Part shown: positions 58,172-64,000 of the stretch, piece by piece
Layout of the letters: each line of letters starts with the position of its first letter
How positions within the stretch are numbered: position 1 is the first letter of the stretch
From: Sphingomonas sp.
Lineage (GTDB): Bacteria; Pseudomonadota; Alphaproteobacteria; Sphingomonadales; Sphingomonadaceae
Assembly: GCA_021732445.1 (NCBI GenBank)
Contig: JAKFUZ010000007.1
Location: 1-64,000, forward strand
DNA length: 64,000 nt
Reading direction: 5' to 3'
The notes under the pieces: model-generated
Seen by the model: only the letters and a program-made list of their open reading frames with translations
The model's database searches: none
What the model was told of the DNA's origin: nothing
Position numbers and translations under genes: made by a program

Positions 58172-58305
58172 GGCCCGCAGTTAACGCGCGGCTAAGCATT
58201 TTTGCTACGAGTGACTATGGTTAAGCGCGTCCTAATCGGGGACAGCAGCCCGCCTGCGCAGCAATGTCTGCGCGACTATGTCTGCGCTGTATGATCGTGG
58301 AGAAA

Positions 58306-58381
58306 TGGTGGAGCCGAGGGGGATCGAACCCCTGACCTCTGCAATGCCATTGCAGCGCTCTCCCAGCTGAGCTACGGCCCC
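58306..58381 (-). tRNA. tRNA-Ala (anticodon GGC)
   Basis: A complete 76-base cloverleaf. The acceptor is GGGGCCG / CGGCTCC with one G-T pair, the anticodon stem CTGCA/TGCAG closes the loop ATGGCAT (anticodon GGC), the T-loop is TTCGATC and CCA is encoded at 58306-58308. It reads GCC and GCT. Confidence 0.96.
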
Positions 58382-58480
58382 ATTTTCCGACTTGGGAAGG
58401 CGTCGCGATTATCCGCGCCGCGCGTGAAATGCAAGGGGGCGCCGGCATCTCCGGCCGCCCCGCTGGCAAACAGCGCGCGC

Positions 58481-58804
58481 TTAGCGTTCTTCTTCGTCGT
58501 TGGACGTTTCAACACCCAGATCATCGTCGCCGCCCAGATCCACCTCATCGTCGGGCGATGGCTCTTCATCATCGGCTGCAATGTCCAGATCTTCATCGTC
58601 GCCGGCGAGATCATCATCGTCTTTTTCGGGCTTGGCAGGTTTGGGTGCGTCAAACGGCAGCGGCTGCTTGGATTTCAGAATCGGCTCCGGCTCCCAGGCC
58701 TGCCCGCATTCGATGCAGGTGACCGGATCGTCCTTGCCCAGATCATAAAAACGCGTTGCGCATTTCGGACACGTACGCTTTGTGCCCCATTCTGGCTTCA
58801 CCAT
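58481..58804 (-). CDS. FYDLN-acid domain protein (TIGR02300 type)
   Basis: 107 residues. A small zinc-ribbon part MVKPEWGTKRTCPKCATRFYDLGKDDPVTCIECG has four cysteines in two CxxC pairs and the FYDL signature. A short basic/proline linker follows (to about 58), then a very acidic C-terminus of Asp/Glu runs. Function unknown; the family is alphaproteobacterial. The ATG at 58804 is chosen since the upstream extension is not conserved-looking. It is divergent from aroA. Confidence 0.93.
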   Translation of the reverse strand: MVKPEWGTKRTCPKCATRFYDLGKDDPVTCIECGQAWEPEPILKSKQPLPFDAPKPAKPEKDDDDLAGDDEDLDIAADDEEPSPDDEVDLGGDDDLGVETSNDEEER

Positions 58805-58906
58805 AAGGTGCCTCGTGCCTTTCAAAACATGGGAATTTACAGACCAAGGCCCGCAAAGTGGGCCGCGCCTTGCCATAGCGCAAGCGCGCTGTCAAAGCCG
58901 CGCGTC

Positions 58907-60244
58907 ATGGCACATGCAACACTTTTGCCGCGCACCATAAGCGGCGCAGGCCCGCTGACCGGCCAAGTCATGGTGCCGGGGGACAAATCCATCAGCCACC
59001 GCGCGCTGATGTTTTCAGCGCTGGCGGTTGGCACCAGCCGAATCGAGGGGCTGCTGGAAGGCGAAGATGTGCTGGCAACGGCCGCCGCGCTGCGGGCCAT
59101 GGGCGCGACCATCACGCGCGACGACGATGGGGTTTGGCACGTCCACGGAGTGGGTGTCGGCGGACTGATGCAGCCGGCGCAGGCACTGGACATGGGCAAT
59201 TCCGGCACCTCAACCCGGCTGCTGATGGGGCTGGTGGCGAGCCACCCCATCACCGCGACCTTCATTGGCGATGCCTCACTATCGGCCCGGCCCATGGCTC
59301 GCGTGATCGCGCCGCTGCGCCAGATGGGGGCCGACATTACCGCAAGCCCTGGTGACACCCTGCCGCTGATGGTGCGCGGCCTGTGCCCGGCGGTGCCGAT
59401 ACGCTACACGCTGCCCATTGCCTCGGCGCAGGTGAAATCGGCCGTGCTGCTGGCCGCGCTCAACACACCGGGCATGACGCAGGTGACCGAGCCTATCGCC
59501 ACGCGCGACCACAGCGAGCGGATGCTGGCCGGCTTTGGCGCCGCAGTAACGGTGGCGCACAGCAATGCCGGCCGCATCATCTCGGTGACCGGGGAAACAC
59601 CGCTTGCGCCGCAGAATATCACCGTGCCCGGTGACCCATCGTCCGCCGCCTTTTTCGCGGTGGCGGCAAGCATCGTGCCGGGGTCGGACCTGACCATCGC
59701 CAATGTCGGGCAAAACGCCACGCGCACTGGCCTGTTCGAGATGTTGCGGCTGATGGGCGCCGATATTACGCTGCAAAATCAGCGCGAAATAGGGGGCGAG
59801 CCGGTCGCCGATCTGCGGGTGCGCCACGCGCGCCTCTTAGCCATTGACGTGCCGGCACATATCGCGCCGAGCATGATCGACGAGTATCCCATCCTGTTCG
59901 TGGCCGCCGCCATGGCATCGGGCCGCACGGTTGCGCGCGGCGCACAGGAACTGCGCGTCAAGGAATCGGACCGTATCGCAACGATGGCCAGCGCGCTGCG
60001 ATCCATCGGCGTTGAGGTTGAGGAATTTGTCGATGGGCTGGCCATTGCCGGGTCCGCTGGCGGGCTGCTTGCGGGTGGCGCGACAATCGCCACCAGGCTT
60101 GACCACCGGATTGCGATGAGCATGGCGGTGGCAGGGCTGGTGTGCCGGCAACCGCTCGTCATTGATGACGTGTCACCTGTCGCAACCAGCTTCCCGGCGT
60201 TCTTCGCCCTGCTTGACGACGCGGTCAAACCGGCTCTTGGGTAG
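58907..60244 (+). CDS. aroA: 3-phosphoshikimate 1-carboxyvinyltransferase (EPSP synthase, class II type)
   Basis: Sixth step of the shikimate pathway; 445 residues. Core segments are VPGDKSISHRALMFSALAVG, LDMGNSGTSTRLLMGL, FIGDASLSARPMARV, SAQVKSAVLLAALNTPG, VPGDPSSAAFF and IDEYPILFVAAA. The pattern is closer to the class II (CP4-like) enzymes than to E. coli. The position after GN is Ser-Gly (GNSGT), so the CP4 Ala linked to glyphosate insensitivity is absent. The longer frame upstream overlaps the FYDLN gene and is rejected. It lies four bases before cmk. Confidence 0.97.
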   Translation: MAHATLLPRTISGAGPLTGQVMVPGDKSISHRALMFSALAVGTSRIEGLLEGEDVLATAAALRAMGATITRDDDGVWHVHGVGVGGLMQPAQALDMGNSGTSTRLLMGLVASHPITATFIGDASLSARPMARVIAPLRQMGADITASPGDTLPLMVRGLCPAVPIRYTLPIASAQVKSAVLLAALNTPGMTQVTEPIATRDHSERMLAGFGAAVTVAHSNAGRIISVTGETPLAPQNITVPGDPSSAAFFAVAASIVPGSDLTIANVGQNATRTGLFEMLRLMGADITLQNQREIGGEPVADLRVRHARLLAIDVPAHIAPSMIDEYPILFVAAAMASGRTVARGAQELRVKESDRIATMASALRSIGVEVEEFVDGLAIAGSAGGLLAGGATIATRLDHRIAMSMAVAGLVCRQPLVIDDVSPVATSFPAFFALLDDAVKPALG

Positions 60245-60248
60245 CGCC

Positions 60249-60887
60249 ATGATTATTGCCGTAGACGGACCCGCTGCATCGGGCAAAGGAACGATCGCCC
60301 GTGCGCTTGCCGCGCATTACCGCCTGCCGCATCTTGACACCGGGTTGCTGTACCGCGCCGTCGCCTACACCGTGCTCGATCTGGAGCTGAACCCCGAGAT
60401 TGAGGCCGATTGCGTCGCAGCGTGCGATTTCGACGAGGCGCTGCTTGGCAACCCGGCGCTGCGCGGCGATGCTATCGGCAAGGCCGCCTCGGTCTGCTCG
60501 GCGCACCCGCTGGTTCGGGCAGCGCTGTTGCGTCGCCAGCGCCGGTTTGCACAGCAGACGGGCGGCGCCGTGCTCGACGGGCGCGACATCGGCAGCGTCA
60601 TTGCGCCCGACGCCGATGTGAAGCTGTTCGTGAAGGCGACCCCGCAAATCCGGGCGCGGCGGCGCCATGCCGAACTGCGCGCGACAGGCTCGACAATCAG
60701 CCTTGACCGCGTTCTCGCCGATATCCGCGCACGCGACGCCCGCGACAGCCAGCGCAGCACGGCGCCGCTGGTAATGGCGCCAGACGCCGCCTTGCTCGAC
60801 ACGAGCTTTCTGTCTATAGACGCCGCCATCCAACGGGCAGTCGAGCTCGTGGAGGCCCGGATGGCGGCTAAGGCGCATACGCCCTAG
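60249..60887 (+). CDS. cmk: Cytidylate kinase
   Basis: Phosphorylates CMP and dCMP; 212 residues. The P-loop is VDGPAASGKGTIARALA, LDTGLLYRAVAY binds the acceptor, and VLDGRDIGSVIAPDADVKLFVKATPQIRARRR is the lid region. ATG at 60249. It lies between aroA and rpsA, a very common bacterial order. Confidence 0.96.
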   Translation: MIIAVDGPAASGKGTIARALAAHYRLPHLDTGLLYRAVAYTVLDLELNPEIEADCVAACDFDEALLGNPALRGDAIGKAASVCSAHPLVRAALLRRQRRFAQQTGGAVLDGRDIGSVIAPDADVKLFVKATPQIRARRRHAELRATGSTISLDRVLADIRARDARDSQRSTAPLVMAPDAALLDTSFLSIDAAIQRAVELVEARMAAKAHTP

Positions 60888-61082
60888 CCAGTTGAGGCGC
60901 GGAGCGAAGCCGGCAAAGAAGCCGGTTGTGCTTACGCGCCCTTTTCGCTTTTCGCTGGCCTTTGCGCGCGTGGCTGCCGGGCGGATGCGGCGTTTTGCAT
61001 TCGGCGGACGCGGCACGATCGGCCACCAAGACCGCCGGAGACAACCGGCTGGCCGGAAAACTGAATTAGGATACCTACCTTT

Positions 61083-62813
61083 ATGGCCTCTTCGGCAAAC
61101 CCTACGCGCGATGATTTCGCGGCACTTCTGGAAGAAACGCTCGGTGATGCAGACGGCTTTGAGGGCCGCGTCGTCAAGGGCACGGTTACCGCGATTGAGA
61201 ACGATCTTGCCGTCATCGACGTTGGGTTGAAGTCCGAAGGCCGGGTGCCGCTTCGCGAATTTGCGATGCCGGGGCAAAAGGCCGATCTTAAGGTCGGTGA
61301 CGAGGTTGAAGTCTATGTCGACCGCGTCGAAAACGTCCATGGCGAAGCGATGCTCAGCCGCGACCGCGCACGCCGCGAAGCCGCCTGGGACACGCTTGAG
61401 GCCGAATTCACTAAAACCGCGCGCGTTGAAGGCGTCATCTTTGGCCGCGTGAAGGGCGGCTTCACCGTCGACCTGAACGGCGCCGTCGCGTTTCTGCCCG
61501 GCAGCCAGGTCGATATCCGCCCGGTGCGCGATGTCACGCCGCTGATGGACATTCCCCAGCCATTCCAGATCCTGAAGATGGACAGGAAGCGCGGGAACAT
61601 CGTCGTCTCCCGCCGCGCCATCCTTGAAGAAACCCGCGCCGAACAGCGTTCAGGCCTTATTCTGAGCCTGGCGGAAGGCCAGATCATCGAAGGCATGGTC
61701 AAGAACATCACCGATTATGGCGCGTTTGTTGACCTGGGCGGCATTGACGGCCTGCTGCATGTGACCGACCTCAGCTACAAGCGCGTGCAGCACCCCAGCG
61801 AAATGCTGAACATCGGCGACACGGTGCGCGTGCAGATCATCCGCATCAACAAGGACACGCAGCGCATTTCGCTCGGCATGAAGCAGCTTGAGAGCGACCC
61901 GTGGGAAGGTGCAATGGCGAAATACCCGGTCGGCGAAAAGCTGTCGGGACGCGTCACGAACATCACCGAATATGGCGCCTTTGTCGAGCTGGAAGCCGGC
62001 ATTGAAGGGCTGGTTCACGTCTCTGAGATGAGCTGGACGAAGAAGAATGTGCACCCCGGCAAAATCGTCTCGACGAGCCAGGAAGTCGATGTGATCGTGC
62101 TTGAGGTTGATTCGGAAAAGCGCCGCATTTCGCTTGGCCTGAAACAAGCACAGGCAAATCCGTGGGAAGCCTTTGCCGAGGCGCACCCGGTTGGCTCGAC
62201 CGTCGAAGGCGAAGTAAAGAACGCGACCGAATTTGGCCTGTTCATTGGCCTCGACAACGATGTCGACGGCATGGTCCATATGTCGGACATTGCCTGGGGC
62301 GTATCGGGCGAAGACGCGCTCAACCTGCACCGCAAGGGCGAAATGGTCACCGCGATCGTGCTGGACATTGACGCCGAAAAGGAGCGTATTTCGCTTGGCA
62401 TGAAGCAGCTTGAGCGCGGGGCGCCTGCCGTCGCCGGCGATGTGGCGGCCGGCACCGATGCCGGGCCAAAGCTCGCCAAGAACGCCATCGTCACCGTCAC
62501 CGTGCTGGAGGTCCGCGATGCCGGGCTTGAAGTGCAGGCCGGCGACAGCGGCGCGACCGGCTTCATCAAGCGCACCGACCTTGGCCGCGACCGCGACGAG
62601 CAGCGCCCCGAGCGCTTCCAGGTCGGGCAAAAATTCGATGCGCAGGTCACCGGGTTTGACCGGTCGAAAAAGCCGACCTTCTCGATCAAGGCCATGCAGA
62701 TCTCCGAAGAGAAGCAGGCCGTAGCCCAATATGGCTCGTCTGATTCGGGCGCGTCGCTTGGCGACATTCTGGGTGAAGCGTTGAAGGCGCGAAACGCCGA
62801 AACCAAGAAATAA
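61083..62813 (+). CDS. rpsA: 30S ribosomal protein S1
   Basis: 576 residues with six S1 RNA-binding domains. Domain starts are visible at GRVVKGTVTAIENDLAVIDVGLKSEG, EGVIFGRVKGGFTVDLNG, EGMVKNITDYGAFVDLGGIDGLLHVTDLS, SGRVTNITEYGAFVELEAGIEGLVHVSEMSW, EGEVKNATEFGLFIGLDNDVDGMVHMSDIAW and NAIVTVTVLEVRDAGLEV. It binds mRNA on the small subunit. A 195-base gap before it holds its promoter, and a GC hairpin follows the stop. Confidence 0.98.
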   Translation: MASSANPTRDDFAALLEETLGDADGFEGRVVKGTVTAIENDLAVIDVGLKSEGRVPLREFAMPGQKADLKVGDEVEVYVDRVENVHGEAMLSRDRARREAAWDTLEAEFTKTARVEGVIFGRVKGGFTVDLNGAVAFLPGSQVDIRPVRDVTPLMDIPQPFQILKMDRKRGNIVVSRRAILEETRAEQRSGLILSLAEGQIIEGMVKNITDYGAFVDLGGIDGLLHVTDLSYKRVQHPSEMLNIGDTVRVQIIRINKDTQRISLGMKQLESDPWEGAMAKYPVGEKLSGRVTNITEYGAFVELEAGIEGLVHVSEMSWTKKNVHPGKIVSTSQEVDVIVLEVDSEKRRISLGLKQAQANPWEAFAEAHPVGSTVEGEVKNATEFGLFIGLDNDVDGMVHMSDIAWGVSGEDALNLHRKGEMVTAIVLDIDAEKERISLGMKQLERGAPAVAGDVAAGTDAGPKLAKNAIVTVTVLEVRDAGLEVQAGDSGATGFIKRTDLGRDRDEQRPERFQVGQKFDAQVTGFDRSKKPTFSIKAMQISEEKQAVAQYGSSDSGASLGDILGEALKARNAETKK

Positions 62814-62822
62814 GAAGTGGTT

Positions 62823-62847
62823 GGGAGCCGGGCAAGGCTCGGCTCCC
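62823..62847 (+). terminator. GC-rich hairpin after rpsA
   Basis: GGGAGCCG (62823-62830) pairs with CGGCTCCC (62840-62847) around a nine-base loop, 10 bases after the rpsA stop. The T run after it is poor (ATTTTG, about 8 bases on), so termination may be partial or the hairpin may act as an RNA end stabiliser. Confidence 0.5.
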
Positions 62848-62977
62848 CTGCCCATTTTGTGCAATTGCAGACGCCTAGTGCCTTATCGTACCAGTTAGTT
62901 TATGCTTAAAAGCTTTTTGGGCACATTGTCCCCGGATGCTGCATGAACATTCGGGCCAAATCGTTTGAGGGAACGCG

Positions 62978-63256
62978 ATGATCCGGTCAGAACTGATTGA
63001 GCAACTTATCGGGGACAATCCCGATCTTACGCCGCGCGATGTCGAAGCAATTGTCGCAACATTTTTCGACCGCATTACCGAGCAGCTCGCCGAAGATGGC
63101 CGGGTGGAGCTTCGCGGGTTCGGGGCTTTTTCAACCCGTGCGCGCGGCGCGCGCAACGGCCGCAACCCGCGCACGGGCGAAGCGGTGGCGGTGGAGGCAA
63201 AGCGCGTGCCCTATTTCAAGCCCGGCAAGGAAATGCGCCAGCGCCTGAACGTTTGA
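62978..63256 (+). CDS. ihfB: Integration host factor beta subunit
   Basis: 92-residue HU/IHF-family protein that bends DNA as a heterodimer with IhfA. It starts [33 protein letters not shown]. The DNA-binding arm is [29 protein letters not shown], with the intercalating Pro in RNPRTGE. It follows rpsA as in many proteobacteria, which supports beta over alpha or HU. Confidence 0.95.
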   Translation: MIRSELIEQLIGDNPDLTPRDVEAIVATFFDRITEQLAEDGRVELRGFGAFSTRARGARNGRNPRTGEAVAVEAKRVPYFKPGKEMRQRLNV

Positions 63257-63318
63257 GCAGGCTCCGTTCAGCGATTGCTTGACGCGGCCGCACCCATGCG
63301 CTTGCGTGGCGCAGATGA

Positions 63319-63405
63319 GCGGACGTGGCGAAATCGGTAGACGCAGCAGACTTAAAATCTGTTTCCCGGCTGGGAGTGCGGGTTCAAGTCCCGCCGTCCG
63401 CACCA
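63319..63405 (+). tRNA. tRNA-Leu (anticodon TAA)
   Basis: A complete 87-base type II tRNA. The acceptor is GCGGACG / CGTCCGC, the anticodon stem GCAGA/TCTGT closes the loop CTTAAAA (anticodon TAA), there is a long variable arm, the T-loop is TTCAAGT and CCA is encoded at 63403-63405. It reads TTA and TTG. Confidence 0.96.
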
Positions 63406-63481
63406 TAGAGGCGCTTGCCATGCTGCAACCGCCATTAGCGACAAGGTGGCGCCGCATCGCCTGTGGTGGCAAGATGGCGCG

Positions 63482-64000
63482 ATGACAGTGCCCCTGCCTC
63501 ACTCGCGCGCCTGGCCAGCAGGCGCTCATGCCGGGCGCCGGGCGCTGATTGTCGTCGCGCTTGCAGCAGCGCTGCTTGCCGGGTGCAATCGCCGGCGCGA
63601 TATCGGGCCAGTCGTCGTCAGCGCGATTGGCAGCGCGCCGCAAATCGCGGATGCCTCTCGCGTTGCGCTCGACGCGCCGACGCGAATTTTGATGGATTCA
63701 ACCGCGCAAGGGCTCGTGCGGTTTGATGCTGCCGGGCAAATCGTGCCCGGACTCGCCGAGCGCTGGATCGTCATCGATGACGGCCGCAGCTATATTTTTC
63801 GGCTGCGCGAAACCGAGTGGAGCGACGGGCGCCCCGTGGTCGCCGCTGATGTGGTCAAGGCATTGTCGCGGCAGATTGCGCCGGAATCGCGCAACCCGCT
63901 GGCGCCCTATCTCACGGCAATCGACGAAGTCGTCGAGATGACGCCGCAAGTTATTGAAGTGCGGCTGAGTCGCCCCCGGCCTGATCTGCTTCGGCTGTTT
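63482..64000 (+). CDS. Family 5 peptide-binding lipoprotein of an ABC transporter (3' end beyond window)
   Basis: The first 173 residues are visible from the ATG at 63482. A signal with lipobox LLAGC (about 35) is followed by a solute-binding protein family 5 start: DSTAQGLVRFDAAGQIVPGLAERWIVIDDGRSYIFRLRETEWSDGRPVVAADV. This matches DppA/OppA-type N-termini. The frame is open to the right edge, so the gene is cut by the window. Substrate is unknown; permease and ATPase genes, if present, are outside. Confidence 0.85.
   Translation, partial: MTVPLPHSRAWPAGAHAGRRALIVVALAAALLAGCNRRRDIGPVVVSAIGSAPQIADASRVALDAPTRILMDSTAQGLVRFDAAGQIVPGLAERWIVIDDGRSYIFRLRETEWSDGRPVVAADVVKALSRQIAPESRNPLAPYLTAIDEVVEMTPQVIEVRLSRPRPDLLRLF

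Overview
The window reads as chromosomal DNA of a GC-rich alphaproteobacterium, most likely Sphingomonadales. Pointers are the adjacent genes trxA-addA-addB-murU-amgK-tsaE-divL, a class II type EPSP synthase followed by cmk-rpsA-ihfB, a FYDLN-acid protein, a DUF2794 protein, and a DksA with only one cysteine. The assignment rests on gene content and order, not on a phylogeny. No rRNA, CRISPR array, prophage or plasmid-type origin is visible. Coding density is very high. The only recognisable mobile DNA is the end of an IS5-type element at the left edge, abutting the last codon of dksA.

Region by region: (1) 1-2246: IS5 end, dksA, a 445 bp gap with no gene, and a Ser/Gly-repeat secreted protein with a PEP-CTERM-like tail. 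(2) 2322-12630: serS-surE-NlpD-like protein, tyrS, recG (reverse), sdhE and mfd. (3) 12656-16726: an EAL protein with a degenerate GGDEF (reverse), moaA-nadK, tRNA-Asn. (4) 16798-22788: secA, a small membrane protein and a TonB-C-domain protein (all reverse), then argJ-gst. (5) 22785-34136 (reverse): a compact run of divL, tsaE, amgK, murU, addB, addA and trxA. It joins cell-cycle signalling, tRNA modification, MurNAc recycling, double-strand-break repair and thiol redox. (6) 34294-39346: ahcY with a terminator and an upstream palindrome, a glycosyltransferase, a peroxiredoxin, AMP nucleosidase, tRNA-Pro. (7) 39446-43358 (reverse): an FprA-like reductase, then an operon of a Tat-type secreted small protein, a PqqD-like protein, an HprK-related kinase and a nucleotidyltransferase. 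(8) 43455-50795: a complete phosphate regulon, phoR-pstSCAB-phoU-phoB, with a Pho-box-like repeat before pstS. (9) 50891-57945: an SDR, a membrane protein, DUF2794-cysE, oxyR, pgsA-moaD-moaE and an LplT-like transporter. (10) 57977-64000: a small membrane protein, tRNA-Ala, the FYDLN-acid protein, aroA-cmk-rpsA-ihfB, tRNA-Leu and the start of a family 5 peptide-binding lipoprotein cut by the window end.

The best candidate for an under-described system is the four-gene operon at 40807-43358. It pairs a small exported protein with a PqqD-like (peptide-binding RRE fold) protein, a kinase distantly related to HPr kinase and a nucleotidyltransferase. This layout suggests a peptide or protein modification route. 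Second-tier items are the Ser/Gly-repeat protein with a VPAPP tail, the DivL-type kinase with Tyr in place of the phospho-accepting His, and the perfect 9+9 palindrome upstream of ahcY. Start sites were re-chosen in many places where a longer open frame runs into a neighbouring gene.
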